Part shown: positions 10,557 to 21,563 of the stretch, piece by piece | Position numbering within the stretch: the stretch's first letter is position 1 | Layout of the letters: each line of letters starts with the position of its first letter | Origin: Phialophora verrucosa | Taxonomy: Eukaryota > Ascomycota > Eurotiomycetes > Chaetothyriales > Herpotrichiellaceae | Length of the DNA stretch: 64,000 nt | Direction: 5' to 3' | Assembly: GCA_002099365.1 (NCBI GenBank) | Contig: MSED01000007.1 | Location: 992,001-1,056,000, forward strand | Made by a program: the position numbers and the translations under genes | Notes under the pieces: model-generated | What the model was told of the DNA's origin: nothing | Seen by the model: only the letters and a program-made list of their open reading frames with translations | The model's database searches: none

Positions 10557-12269
10557 ATGGCGGACTCCTTCTACATCGACGAAGACGTCGGCCGGGATGA
10601 CGAGTCAGCCACCGGCTCTCAGGAAGCTCCGTATAAAACTCTTCTCTATGCCATGATTCAGCACCCGGGAGCCTCATATCAGACACGAAAGTCCGAGACT
10701 GGCCCCGTAGACGCCAACGGCGACCCCGCTGTTCGGCTGGAATGGAAGCCCGCCAGCAAATCTGCATTGAAGAAAGCCACCAACCTCTATGAACAGCATA
10801 AAAAGAAACAGGCCAAGGCTGCCGATCTCGCCGTTCGAGAGAAGGAAGAAGCAGGGAAGCGAAAGGCTGTACTGGAAGAGGCTAAGAAAGTAGTCCTCGA
10901 AGAAGACAAGAGCTTACCCGAGCCCATCCGGATTAAGCTCAACGTGGTCGACCCTGTGAAGATCAAGTTGGGCACAGCAGATTCCAAAGGCACTCGGGTG
11001 AAGGTGTTTGGCCGAGTTCATCACCTCCGATCGCAGAAAGACGTCGTTTTCGTGACGCTGAAAGACGGCAAAGGCTTTATGCAATGTGTCTTCACCGGCC
11101 GGCTGATCAAAACCTATGCCGCCATGACACTGACCCTGGAAACCTCGCTCGAAGTCCGAGGCGAGCTCAAGTCGCTGCCTCCAGGAGCCCACGCACCCTT
11201 GGATCGTGAACTACACGCTGACTTTTTCACGGTGATTGGGGTTGCGGTCGGCGACAAAGAAGCCATTACCAACAAAGTCCAACAAGACGGCGACCCGCAA
11301 ACCCTTCTCGACAACCGCCACCTCGCCCTGCGAGGGGACGTCGCCTCCAAAGTCATGAAAGTCCGCGCCGCCATCGAAGGCGCTTTCGTCAAGACCTACG
11401 AAGAACTGGGAATGACCAAGGTCTCTCCGCCCGCCATGGTCCAAACCCAAGTCGAAGGCGGCGCCACCCTGTTCGAATTCGACTATTACGGAGAGAAAGC
11501 CTACCTTACACAATCCTCCCAGCTGTACCTAGAAACCTGTCTCGCGGGCCTTGGCGACGTGTATTGCATCGAGAAATCCTTTCGGGCCGAGAAATCGCTG
11601 ACAAGGAGGCATCTAAGCGAGTACACGCACGTTGAAGGCGAACTCGACTTCATCTCTTTCGACGACCTGCTGGGCCACATCGAACATCTCGTCTGCCGAG
11701 TCATCGACATCACGCTCTCCGACCCGGCCATGGCGAAATACATCGCCGAGCTCAACCCGGACTTCAAGCCGCCCAGCCGGCCGTTTAAGCGAATGCGATA
11801 CGCCGACGCGATCGACTGGTTGGTCGCACACGACATTCCCAACGAAGAGGGCCAGCCCCACGCCTTTGGCGACGACATCGCCGAGGCGGCCGAGCGCAAG
11901 ATGACGGACATCCTGAACGTGCCTATCCTGCTGACACATTTCCCCGCCGAGATCAAGGCGTTCTACATGCCCAGAGCGAAGGACGACCGCCGCGTCACCG
12001 AATCCGTCGACGTGCTCATGCCGGGCGTGGGCGAGATCGTCGGCGGAAGTATGAGAATCTCGGACTATGACGAGCTGATGGCCGGCTACAAGCGTGAGGG
12101 GATCGACCCGGCGCCTTACTACTGGTACACGGACCAGAGACGCTATGGGACGAGCCCGCACGGTGGGTACGGATTGGGATTGGAGCGGTTCCTGGCCTGG
12201 GTTTGTGGAAGATGGACCGTACGGGAGTGTTGCTTGTACCCGCGGTTTGCGTATCGATGCAAGCCGTAG
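10557..12269 (+). CDS. DED81: Asparaginyl-tRNA synthetase, cytoplasmic (class II)
   Basis: Charges tRNA-Asn with asparagine in the cytosol. Single exon of 570 residues starting MADSFYIDEDVGRDDE. The first 110 residues form the eukaryote-specific N-terminal extension, with a Lys/Glu/Ala-rich helix. The OB-fold anticodon-binding domain lies at about 146-250 (TRVKVFGRVHHLRSQKD...). The class II core follows: the motif 1 region near 285-300 (MTKVSPPAMV), motif 2 around 342-362 (FRAEKSLTRRHLSEYTHVEG), and motif 3 near 536-548 (GGYGLGLERFLAW). The motif 2 wording and ending CLYPR are typical of AsnRS as opposed to AspRS. The length equals the usual fungal cytosolic enzyme. It converges with the lectin gene, with about 300 bp between stop codons. 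Confidence 0.96.
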   Translation: MADSFYIDEDVGRDDESATGSQEAPYKTLLYAMIQHPGASYQTRKSETGPVDANGDPAVRLEWKPASKSALKKATNLYEQHKKKQAKAADLAVREKEEAGKRKAVLEEAKKVVLEEDKSLPEPIRIKLNVVDPVKIKLGTADSKGTRVKVFGRVHHLRSQKDVVFVTLKDGKGFMQCVFTGRLIKTYAAMTLTLETSLEVRGELKSLPPGAHAPLDRELHADFFTVIGVAVGDKEAITNKVQQDGDPQTLLDNRHLALRGDVASKVMKVRAAIEGAFVKTYEELGMTKVSPPAMVQTQVEGGATLFEFDYYGEKAYLTQSSQLYLETCLAGLGDVYCIEKSFRAEKSLTRRHLSEYTHVEGELDFISFDDLLGHIEHLVCRVIDITLSDPAMAKYIAELNPDFKPPSRPFKRMRYADAIDWLVAHDIPNEEGQPHAFGDDIAEAAERKMTDILNVPILLTHFPAEIKAFYMPRAKDDRRVTESVDVLMPGVGEIVGGSMRISDYDELMAGYKREGIDPAPYYWYTDQRRYGTSPHGGYGLGLERFLAWVCGRWTVRECCLYPRFAYRCKP

Positions 12270-12566
12270 ACGAGCCTCGGGCTGGCCAAACCCGTCAACG
12301 AGCGAATGAGTTCTATGTGCATGTGGAGACGAAGGCATGACGAAAATCGGGATGAACGCAAAGATGAAGTGACTGCGACGGATCTGAGAGGCACGAGCAG
12401 CATCCACGGGACAGATAGACACACGGAACACAAGCTTAGATAGACCAAGAAGAACATGAGCGACTCGCTCACGTGCATTCGCACTCGGTTGAGATCTAAC
12501 CTACAGTACTTTCAAGAATTGCCGCCCGACACGTTCCCTATGCTCCCTTCGCCCCGATCATGACCA

Positions 12567-13850
12567 TCATAGGTACTTCTTCGGCATGGTACTCTTCCGC
12601 CACTTGTACCACACAAAGGCGCCAATGCAACATGTCTGAAATGCCATGAAGCTATACAAGACAAAGCCAATTCGCGGCGTATGCGCAATGACGTACTCGC
12701 GCAGTCGTTGCGGCACCTGCTCCGTCACGCCCAGATGAGTCTGTGCTATCTGCTCGCTGATTTTCGCAAACTGTGTGCGATGGTCACTGCTCTTGAGCTC
12801 TTTTTCAAGGGACGAGACGATGCGGTCGAGGTTTGCGACACGGCTGTCCAGCGAGGTGATGCTCTGGGAGGACGGGATGCGGGAGAGGAGGTCATTGTGA
12901 CGGGTGTCGAGGGTGGAAGACACGCGTTGCAGCTCGGTGAAGAGGTTGGAGATCGATTTGGAGAGGAGGTTGAGACGGTTGTGCAGGTCGGCGAACTGGG
13001 CTTCCGAGGTGGTGTACTGAGAGGCGGGCGTGTCGTCGGCCTGCAACATGCCTGCTCCGCCTTGGGGTTGGGCTTGTTGGTTCTGCTGATATGTCGGCGG
13101 GGGTTGGGAGTTCTGCTGGGTGGGTGGCGGGGCTGCGGTGACCGAGGAGAGAGTGAACGTGAAGACTTCAAAGGAGTCGGGCGGGTCGCCCGACGCGGCG
13201 GTCATGCCGAAATTGTAGTCTGTAGGAAGGTTGACTTTCTCGGTTGCGAAGCAGGGCTTGTCGTCGATGCTCACTTCGAGGCCGCCCGTGCGGGTGTGCC
13301 GCACTTTGAGATGGGACGGTCGTCCCAGGTTGCGGTAGACGTAGTCACAGTGTCCGAACGCGATCCCGTCAACGTTCTGATGACTCCTGTACTCGACAGA
13401 GCCGTCGTTCAGAAAGCCGCGGATCTTCTGCACTCCACCGACCGTGTCGATCACGATGGCCAGGCCGTCCCATTTGCCCACGGTGTTGAGGCTCGATGTG
13501 CTGACTGATTTCTCCCCGCTGGCCACGTACCACAGCTGCAAACTCCCGCTTGCTCTGTCCTGGCCTCCGGCTCGGAACTTGAAATCCACCGCCCAGTCTT
13601 GCAGGGTGTTTTTCTGCTCTGCCCATAATGCGCCTCGCTTGTGGCCGCCGTAGGGAGGAGTGAGGATGACTTTGTCCGAAAGGAGTTGAGGCACGTGTCC
13701 TTCACCAAGCATGGCCCAGCCGGGGATGGCGAAGGAGTTGGGTGAGAGGGTGTTCTTGTGGCCGAAGGACATGTCTTCGATGACATTTTGAGCGAATGAG
13801 GTTGTCGCCCATAGGAAGGACCCCAAAGCCGAAGGCAGAGAGACCTTCAT
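12567..13850 (-). CDS. L-type lectin cargo receptor (ERGIC-53 / Emp46-Emp47 family)
   Basis: Type I membrane lectin that carries glycoproteins between ER and Golgi. The frame is open 49 codons further upstream, but the start at 13850 is chosen because it begins a signal peptide (MKVSLPSALGSFLWATTSFAQ). The mature 427-residue protein shows the legume-lectin-like domain at about 22-240, with the family sequence GKWDGLAIVIDT and a Cys pair. A Pro/Gln-rich linker follows, then a coiled-coil stalk (about 285-385) and one transmembrane segment near 395-415. The short cytosolic tail ends KKYL, with lysines at -3 and -4, the COPI dilysine retrieval signal. The gene is intronless and shares a 591-bp upstream region with alg8. 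Emp46 versus Emp47 identity cannot be told. Confidence 0.88.
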   Translation of the reverse strand: MKVSLPSALGSFLWATTSFAQNVIEDMSFGHKNTLSPNSFAIPGWAMLGEGHVPQLLSDKVILTPPYGGHKRGALWAEQKNTLQDWAVDFKFRAGGQDRASGSLQLWYVASGEKSVSTSSLNTVGKWDGLAIVIDTVGGVQKIRGFLNDGSVEYRSHQNVDGIAFGHCDYVYRNLGRPSHLKVRHTRTGGLEVSIDDKPCFATEKVNLPTDYNFGMTAASGDPPDSFEVFTFTLSSVTAAPPPTQQNSQPPPTYQQNQQAQPQGGAGMLQADDTPASQYTTSEAQFADLHNRLNLLSKSISNLFTELQRVSSTLDTRHNDLLSRIPSSQSITSLDSRVANLDRIVSSLEKELKSSDHRTQFAKISEQIAQTHLGVTEQVPQRLREYVIAHTPRIGFVLYSFMAFQTCCIGAFVWYKWRKSTMPKKYL

Positions 13851-14441
13851 GGTGACTGTTGCACAGTGAAAGCAGTCGACCGCCGCGAGTGCAGTCTTGT
13901 AATCCGCCAAGGCGTCGAGCTCAAGAAGAGGAGGTCCTCGCGCTCGACACCCAACTTTTGAATATTGATACAGTTGCCCAGGTGGCACAGACGGCAATTA
14001 CACAGTAACGAATCTCTCGCGCGAGGTCTAGGGTGGACGGCGCGGGCTCGACGAGATGACGGACGTTCAGATTTTGAAACACAACATGATGTTTAAAGCT
14101 CTCAAATGAGTCCATAAGATACAGATTATAAAGCGGAGGGAGAATGCAAAAGTTAAGCAGGTATCATGTCATGTCATGTCATGTCCGGGACAGACAGACA
14201 GACATTCCCACACTCATTGTTTCTGCTGAACCTCTGTTCGACACGCTACGTCAGGAGGAAGAGGACACGCTTTGGCCAAGCTCGACATACCTGTCTGTGC
14301 TTTGTGCGTCTCCGTATACCGGCGCTTCAGTTCTGCGGCGCAGCATTGGCACTGGTCGTGTCTTGGCTTTAACTACAGTCGACCTGTGTGTGCATGCTCC
14401 GGGCATCATCCTCCACGTCCAGCTAGGTGTGCCTCTTCACA
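13851..14441. promoter_or_regulatory. Shared divergent promoter of the cargo lectin and alg8
   Basis: 591 bp separate the two divergent start codons. The region contains an ATGTC pentamer run (14165-14185) followed by CAGA repeats, and a TACGTCA CRE/bZIP-like heptamer near 14248. No confirmed binding site can be named. Co-regulation is inferred from layout and related function only. Confidence 0.4.
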
Positions 14442-16196
14442 ATGGCGTCTGCTGTCTCACAGTCGCTCAACCAGTTCCGTGACAAGGCACCAATTGTTCC
14501 GGTGAGCCCCAGTCGTCTTTAGAGAGTCTGCCATGTTGCCTTGCTAATACTCCTCAAGGAAAAGAGGCAGCCAAAGACAAACACACCCAGTCATGGTCAA
14601 TGGCCTTCGTTGCTTCAGACAGCAATTGTGGCCAGCGCCTTGAAGATATTGCTATTCCCAGCATACAAGTCCACAGACTTCGAGGTTCATCGGAATTGGC
14701 TAGCCATCACCCACTCATTGCCCCTGAAGAAGTGGTATTATGAGGTCGGGGTCTCCTAGGCCTACCCTGTGGACCAGCTTTTCTCTGACAGTTTTACCAG
14801 GCTACGTCGGAATGGACTCTGGACTACCCTCCGGCCTTCGCTGTGTTTGAATGGTTTCTGTCATGGCCGGCCAGTCTGGTTGACGCTGGAATGGTGCAAG
14901 TCCAGAATCTGAACTACGACTCCTGGGAGACCATAACTTTTCAGCGGAGTTCAGTCCTCATCACAGAATTACTTCTAGTCTATGCGTTGCACAAGTAGGT
15001 TGGATCCCTTTCTCGAGAGACCGAACTAACAGGGTAGGTATACGGAGTCTTCACCACTCTCGACGCGCCGCCAGAGTCATGCCGTGGCCTTGTCCATTCT
15101 TCTCTCGCCTGGGTTCTTGATCATTGATCACATCCACTTCCAGTACAATAGCTTCCTGTACGGCATTTTAATCCTGTCAATTGTGTTTGCGAGGAAGGAA
15201 TCGACTATGCTGCTCAGTGGCGCCCTGTTCGCACTACTGCTGTGCTTCAAACACATCTACCTGTATCTGGCCCCTGCCTATTTCGTCTACTTGCTCCGGG
15301 CATATTGCCTCAACCCGAACAACATGTTTCAGCCGCAGATCACGAATACTCTCAAACTCGGGACAACAACAATCGGCATTTTCGGTGCGGCATTTGGTCC
15401 TTTCGCTGCTTGGGGTCAACTGGACCAATTGAAGAGCCGGCTGTTTCCATTTGCGCGGGGCCTCTGCCACGCATATTGGGCGCCAAACGCTTGGGCGATA
15501 TACTCGTTCCTTGACCGAGTGCTGATCGTTGCTGCGCCTTACCTTGGTCTCAGTGTAGACGAGAAGGCCGTCAACAGCGTTACCCGAGGCTTGGTGGGAG
15601 ACACCTCGTTTGCAGTTCTACCAGACATCACGGCTCGCCAATGCTTTGGACTCACGCTTGCGTTTCAGGCCGTCGCTTTGACAAAGCTATGGCTTGCCCC
15701 GAGCTGGGAGTCATTCGTCGGAGCTCTCACACTCTGCGGATACGCTTCTTTCCTGTTTGGTTGGCATGTCCACGAAAAGGCAATCCTGTTGGTCATCATT
15801 CCCTTCAGCCTGCTGTCAATCAAGGACCGATCGTACTTGGCGAGTTTCCGTCCCTTGGCTGTTGCGGGTCATGTTTCCTTGTTTCCACTGCTCTTCACCG
15901 CGGCGGAATTTCCGATCAAGGTTGCGTACACGCTATCCTGGCTGATCATTTTCCTGTATACCTTCGACCAACTGGCGCCGGCTCCGGCACGCAGGAGGGT
16001 CTTCCTGTTGGACCGATTCGCTCTGCTGTACATTGCGATAGCAGTGCCGTTGATGGCTTACTGCTCGCTACTTCATCAGGCGGTGTTTGGGAACAGATAT
16101 CAGTTTCTGCCGCTTATGTTCATAAGCACATACTCGGCAATAGGAGTGCTGGGTTCGTGGTTGGGGTTCATGGTGTGTTATCTGTCTGAGAAGTAG
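14442..16196 (+). CDS. alg8: ALG8 dolichyl-P-Glc:Glc1Man9GlcNAc2-PP-dolichol alpha-1,3-glucosyltransferase
   Basis: Adds the second glucose to the lipid-linked N-glycan precursor in the ER lumen. Four exons were built by frame: 14442-14501, 14559-14744, 14801-14994 and 15038-16196. The introns are 57, 56 and 43 nt, with clear branch sites GCTAATAC and GAACTAAC in introns 1 and 3. The protein has 532 residues and is a multi-pass membrane protein of the ALG6/ALG8 family. The lumenal motif DFEVHRNWLAITH (exon 2), the following EWTLDYPP, and FPFARGLCHAYWAPN mark it as ALG8, not ALG6. Intron 2 must use a GTCGGG 5' splice site, since the only in-frame alternative is GTCTCC. Diverges from the ER-Golgi lectin gene. 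Confidence 0.93.
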
Positions 16197-17538
16197 CCTT
16201 CCGAGCATGAAGAAAAGTGGGCTCCCACCTTCGAGAAAGGCCCATGGGTATGCACAATAAAGTACACAAAGCAGCCCAGCCTTGCGAACGGTATAAAAGT
16301 GATATCGCCATGACTTGTGGGAGGCATGTGCCCCCATGTTCGTCCCGCTGCAGGTTTTGGTTGATCATCTGGCTCCAAGTGACCAGTAGCGGCGACTGAC
16401 GGCCGTCCCAGCCGCCGTTACGGGCAGGATCCAGGTGCATACGTGGAGGATGGGTCGGCTCTGAGGCCGATAATCGGGAATCACGCTGTGTACAATGCCC
16501 ATAGAGACGTGAAAATAGCTGGGTTGGACTCAGCTCGTGAGTCTGATTCGAACGAGTACAATCACGGCCATGAAAAGACCCGGGCAGGAGAATTGGTGAG
16601 TGACCATGGCTAGTCAAGGAGTCCAGTGGCCGCTTATTGGCTACGATCGAGCAAAGGAGGAGGCCGTAGCCGGCGGGCCACACTCGGCTTGGCGGCCGAT
16701 CCCTGGTTCGCCATGATGCGTTTTGCTCAATTACCGCTCACCATTCACCACTCGCGCTTCGTTTCGCCCGTGGCAGCGCTCTTCCACGCTGCTTCTACTG
16801 CAGGTAAACAACAGGCTAATTGACCTGCTGTATCCGCGCATTGGGCGTGAGCCGTATAGCTCGGCAACCTGCGTTGTTCTCTTCCCTCTATGCGGCTTTC
16901 TGTCCCTCGGAGCTGCAGCCCCGGATCCAGCCTGTTCTTGTCCTGGGCATGCGACCCACCACTCGGACAGGAGGTGGTTGTGGTTATTGTATCAACATAC
17001 CTACTCCGGGACATGGTCTATGCAATATCGTTGTATACAGGCCGCCACACACAGGGCTCCACAAGGTCCGCAAGCCACCACGGCATCCGCCCACTGCACT
17101 GCACAACCCTGGGGATCCACTCTGCCACTTGCCATGCTCCCCTCTGACTTCCCTCTAGTCCTGATCTCTGTTCTCTGGGCACTCGCATGATTGTGTTTTC
17201 TCCATGTGGGAGCCTTTGTCTTTCACTCTTACTTCTTCACCACAAGGCCAGTTCCTTCACGTACTGCATCATCACCCCTCTTCCCTCCGTTCGCAACTGT
17301 GATATTGTCCTCCAATGACGCGTTAGTCTCGCTGCATGTAAGTCTAACATTATTACCACTTGTCGCAATACGTCTTAGACCGCGTTGAACCGACCAGCAG
17401 CCTTTGGCAGAAGACACTGACAAACCTCTCCATGCTAGGTCGCGATCCCTGTGAAATACTTCTCCGCGACCTTTTCCTCCCTTCCACATACCCCGCCGTC
17501 CGGTTCGCGACTGTGCCTGCCCTCCTCCGCCTGTCGGG
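16197..17538. other. Intergenic: alg8 3' side and itc1 upstream region
   Basis: 1.3 kb with no supported gene. A GTAAGTCTAAC...TTAG arrangement at 17338-17378 could be a short intron in the itc1 5' leader (weak). The 155-codon frame at 16723-17190 has a random-looking composition. Confidence 0.45.
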
Positions 17539-20500
17539 ATGGTGCTGTTTAAACGAAAACCTGTGCGGTATCTGCCGCATCCCCAAATCGACGACCAGGA
17601 ATCCGATGTCTGGGTCATCGCCGAGTCGAACGAGGTCTTCACGTCCTATGATGCGTACCTTGAGCGCATGGACTTTTTCAAGTCGAAGAGATTCACCTGC
17701 GAAGTGTCGGGACGCTCTGGCCTGACTTTCTTCGATGCACTGCGGAGCGAGCAGGCTGGTTCACGAGAGATCGACGAAGCATTTCCTCAAGCGCTGCGAG
17801 AGCCAGTCCTGCGCCGGGTTCAATTCTCCACAATCTCGCGCATCGACAACCTGGTCGAAGATGTCTTCAACGACTTCAAGAATGATTTCTACCCGGGCGA
17901 GCTTGTCACAGTCATACTGGACGACGCGAGTCGCTTGAACGGACGGGTGAGAGACAAGGCCAAGTTTGCAGAAGTCAAGGGGCAAGACGGATCAGTGACA
18001 AGAGAGGCATTTTCCAGGTACTTCGTCCGGCTGATTGATCGCCCAGACGAGGAAGCGCTGGTGGACGACAACCACATTGTCCGGGATCGGAAGGTTTTCA
18101 CCAAGCAGATGCTCCGCTCCTTCATCAAGAATACCGTGACGCGAGAGGGTTGGAATGGCGCTCCGTGGCTGGTCAAGCCCGAGATTGCTGAGCGATTCCG
18201 AATCGACACCAACATACCTCCACATCTACAGCATGGTAATAAGGTCGCGGCCAAGAAGGCGGAGAAGAAGCGAGAGTCTGAACAAGGAGAGGGTACGTTT
18301 GGCGTCTGGCACAGCCCTAAGCTACCCGAACTGAAGCCTGCCGCAAAAGGTCGGAAAAATCAGCAGGCTCAGCATCAGCAGCACGTCGACGTGCATATCC
18401 CACCGCCGTATCACGACCACTACCCACCACAAGTGATGCATGACCCCGGTCTGTTACCACGTTCATGGGGTCATATGCAAGGGCCACCTCCTCCAGACTG
18501 GGACCCCTACTATCGAGTCCCGGGATACCCACATTACATGCCACCGAATGGACACTACTACCCTCCTCCGCCCATGCCACAGCAGCAACTGCCTCCCAGA
18601 GTGGTCGCTCAGCCCCCGCCTCCCCCGCCGCCCATCAAGTACCCGATCGATGACCTTGACGTAGAGCCAGTCCGGGACGGCACCCATCGACCAACCTTGA
18701 AATTCGTCACCAAAAAGCAATGCACCGATCCGAAATTGTCGAGCCACGTCATCCCAGGCCTGAAACAGGAGACTGTTGGTCTATTGCTCGAAACATGGAA
18801 CACGCTCAATGTATATTGCCAGGTACTCAAGCTGGACTCGTTCACGTTCGATGATTTCGTGGAAGCCATGGCCTTCTCATCGCCCGAGGCCGATTGTGAA
18901 TTGTTCGTCGAGATTCATTGCGCAGTCCTGAAGCAACTGGTCAATGCAGAAAACGACAACGGTGGCGCCATTCAAATCTCGCTTCCAGACCTCCCTGCCC
19001 CCGACGAAGAGGATTCAGACAAGAACGAGGAAGAAGTAGAGGAAAGCAAGCCGCCCACACCCACGCCTGAGCCAGAATACCCGGCCAAACGTACGAGAAG
19101 CAGCCTCAACAAGGTCCAGTTCGCTGAGCCGGAGCCGGAACCAGAACCAGATGTGCCGATGGTTGACCATAGAGCAGCCGAGATGTTCGTGGAATATGGT
19201 TGGGTTGAAAGACTCCAAAAGCGTGACCTGAGAGACGGTGGTTGGGAGCTGGTAATGGTCGGGCTGCTGCATCAACTTTCTGGTAGACCGAGAGTGACGC
19301 GCGTTTGCAATGAAATCCTGTCGCATCTTGCCCCTTTGGACGCCGAGCCCACGATAAACACGACCAGGATACAGTACTCGACAATGGACATCAATCTCCG
19401 TGCCGAAGCGCTCCAGATCATCTGCCAGCTATTCCTCGAGACAAAGACCGTCAAGAACTTCTTGGAAGAGATGAGCAACACCATGACTCACTACCGAAAG
19501 ATCAAGATTGAACACCAACGAGCCCGCAAGGAGGCTATGGCCAGGCTTAAAGAGCTCCAGGTTGAACGGAGACTGCTGGCGCCCGAGCCTGAAAAGTCAC
19601 CTTCTCCCATGCCCGAACTCGAAGACGCGATGGAGAACACCAAGGTTTACGACGAGGACATCTCTATTCCAGACTCGGAAGATGAGGATCCCGTTGTTGT
19701 ACGATCGCTGCGTCGAGGTGCTGACCGGGCCGCCGAGCGTAAGCGGAAACGCGAGCAAGAACAGGAACGGAAAGAAAAAGCGAAAGAAGACAAGCAAAAC
19801 AAAGGCAGCAAGGAGTATCAGAAGGTCCTCAAGCAGATCGAAAAGGAGCGAGAAAAGATCGAGCAGGCCGAAGAGAGCATCATTATTGTTGACGGTGATT
19901 TGCGAGAAGCGGATTGTCCACGGACGCGAGTCTTGGGCAAAGACCGATTCTGCAATCGATACTGGTGGTTCGAGAGAAACGCCATGCCCCATGGCGGACT
20001 GCCAGACAGTTCGACGGCGGATGCAGGATACGCCAACGGTCGGATATGGGTCCAGGGACCTGATGATATGGAGCGTGAAGGTTTCATTGACATTCATGAG
20101 GCGGACAAGCAAGCCTACTATCGACGCTTCCAAATGACGCCGGCCGAACGAAAGAAATTGGAGGAAGGTTCGACGAACTTGAACTCGGCCATGGAGTGGG
20201 GCTTTTACGACACGGCGGAAGAACTCGACATGTTGATCGGATGGCTAGACTCACGCGGTCTCCGAGAACTCAAGCTGAAGAAAGAGTTGAATATGCAGCG
20301 CGAAGCCATCATCAAACACATGGAGAAACGAGCGGCGTATCTTGCCCCACGTGAAGAATCCGAAGAACCAGCGACCCGGATGACCACGCGGACCAAGACG
20401 TACGTGAGCGACAAGACGTATCGGTGTCTCAGATGGAAGAATACAAGTGCCTTGGCTGAGTTGGGACATCGACACGTTGAACCCTTGCCGAAGCCCCGAG

Positions 20501-20631
20501 GTAGAGGACGAAAGAATGCGAGCTATGAAGACGAGAAGGTGACGAGGTCGAGTACGTTGTCCGCCGCGGCGGCGCCTTTGAACCGTCAGGGGAAGCCGGT
20601 GACGCGGCAAGGGACGAGGTATGCCTTTTGA
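17539..20631 (+). CDS. itc1: ISWI chromatin-remodelling complex subunit Itc1 (WAC/DDT/WHIM protein)
   Basis: Partner of the ISWI ATPase (yeast Isw2-Itc1, Acf1/WSTF family) that guides nucleosome sliding and repression in the nucleus. Intronless, 1030 residues. The order of domains is the family order. A WAC DNA-binding domain spans about 21-125 (DVWVIAESNEVFTSYDAYLER...). A Pro/His/Tyr-rich linker with poly-Pro covers 285-365. The DDT domain lies at about 411-470 (LLLETWNTLNVYCQVLKLDSFTFDDF). WHIM1 is near 585-645. A long Lys/Glu coiled coil follows (about 725-785). A WHIM2/3 (D-TOX) segment spans 795-905, with the signature RVLGKDRFCNRYWWFE. An acidic stretch at 489-505 and a basic tail with GRGRK complete it. 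The gene converges on the agmatinase gene. Confidence 0.93.
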   Translation: MVLFKRKPVRYLPHPQIDDQESDVWVIAESNEVFTSYDAYLERMDFFKSKRFTCEVSGRSGLTFFDALRSEQAGSREIDEAFPQALREPVLRRVQFSTISRIDNLVEDVFNDFKNDFYPGELVTVILDDASRLNGRVRDKAKFAEVKGQDGSVTREAFSRYFVRLIDRPDEEALVDDNHIVRDRKVFTKQMLRSFIKNTVTREGWNGAPWLVKPEIAERFRIDTNIPPHLQHGNKVAAKKAEKKRESEQGEGTFGVWHSPKLPELKPAAKGRKNQQAQHQQHVDVHIPPPYHDHYPPQVMHDPGLLPRSWGHMQGPPPPDWDPYYRVPGYPHYMPPNGHYYPPPPMPQQQLPPRVVAQPPPPPPPIKYPIDDLDVEPVRDGTHRPTLKFVTKKQCTDPKLSSHVIPGLKQETVGLLLETWNTLNVYCQVLKLDSFTFDDFVEAMAFSSPEADCELFVEIHCAVLKQLVNAENDNGGAIQISLPDLPAPDEEDSDKNEEEVEESKPPTPTPEPEYPAKRTRSSLNKVQFAEPEPEPEPDVPMVDHRAAEMFVEYGWVERLQKRDLRDGGWELVMVGLLHQLSGRPRVTRVCNEILSHLAPLDAEPTINTTRIQYSTMDINLRAEALQIICQLFLETKTVKNFLEEMSNTMTHYRKIKIEHQRARKEAMARLKELQVERRLLAPEPEKSPSPMPELEDAMENTKVYDEDISIPDSEDEDPVVVRSLRRGADRAAERKRKREQEQERKEKAKEDKQNKGSKEYQKVLKQIEKEREKIEQAEESIIIVDGDLREADCPRTRVLGKDRFCNRYWWFERNAMPHGGLPDSSTADAGYANGRIWVQGPDDMEREGFIDIHEADKQAYYRRFQMTPAERKKLEEGSTNLNSAMEWGFYDTAEELDMLIGWLDSRGLRELKLKKELNMQREAIIKHMEKRAAYLAPREESEEPATRMTTRTKTYVSDKTYRCLRWKNTSALAELGHRHVEPLPKPRGRGRKNASYEDEKVTRSSTLSAAAAPLNRQGKPVTRQGTRYAF

Positions 20632-21563
20632 AGAACAGACGGTGCTCATTATTCCGAATCATGACAGCACACGACAGAGAGTTCTTGCGCTCCACGATTC
20701 CCAACTTTCCACTTTCAAGTTAAAAGCATGGCGTCGGAGGGAAAAGAAAAGATGTGCCGGGGACACGACCATGGGTCGTTCACAGAATTAGGCGGACGAG
20801 CATTCTGAGGTGGATGGCCCGTGTCATTTTCCCCCGGGCGGATCAGATAGTCGGTGTGACTGGCACAGGCGACGGAATTGCTTTTACAAGATTCCACTTT
20901 GCAACCTTGACGATAACGACTGTGGCCGACACAGCCTCGCGACACACCCCAGGGCTGCTGAGAGAGCAAGCGCACATTTCGTGTAAGATAGACGTCATTT
21001 GTTATTGTGCATGGGCAACACACAGCATGGATAGACGTGGGAGAAGAAGCATCGGCCCTCAGACTTTTGCGAGAAGCCGTGAAGGGTTGGGCGAGCACCC
21101 GAGACACGCGCAGTACATAGACTGGAGATGAAATGCGACAAAGACTGTGGATTTGAACACGCATGATCTTGTGTGTATTGTCCATTCCCTCAGTCCTTGT
21201 GACCTCACATGAACAGGGCGTGCCGTGTATGAATGATCATCTCCTTTTCTTGACCCCGAGCGTTTATTGGTATGCTAGTGGTCGTTGTGTGTGTGTGTGT
21301 CTTTAGCAGAGGACCTAACTCTACTACTCGTACTCGTACGTGGGCACTCTCCGCTCAGACCAGCTCAGACCAGACCAGCTCAGACCAGACCAGCTCAGCT
21401 CAGCTCGGATCCTGCGAGGAAGTCGTGGGAGGACACAGCACGCACAGACATGAGGAGAGGACACGAAAACCTTGACCACACCTTGACTGGACGACCGCCC
21501 ACGCCTCTCCTTACAACTCTCAACTCCCCCGTCCCTCAAACAAGCGAAAACCCCACAACTCGC
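20632..21563. other. Convergent 3' intergenic region with repeats
   Basis: Both neighbours end here, so it should hold only 3' UTRs and terminators. It contains a short TG run (about 21285-21300) and the CAGACC/CAGCT repeat at 21353-21406. No gene was recognised. Confidence 0.5.
21353..21406. repeat. Imperfect CAGACC / CAGCT repeat
   Basis: Alternating blocks of CAGACC and CAGCT over 54 nt downstream of the agmatinase stop codon. The unit resembles the array at 5208-5268. Confidence 0.65.

Noticed and set aside
11613..13508. Long antisense ORFs over AsnRS (11613-12431 -) and over the lectin gene (12681-13508 +)
   Set aside because: Both are shadows of GC-rich codon use in well-supported genes on the other strand and show no motifs.
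16723..17190. 155-codon ORF upstream of itc1
   Set aside because: High in Cys, His and Trp in no pattern. Overlaps other-frame ORFs of similar length, as expected by chance.
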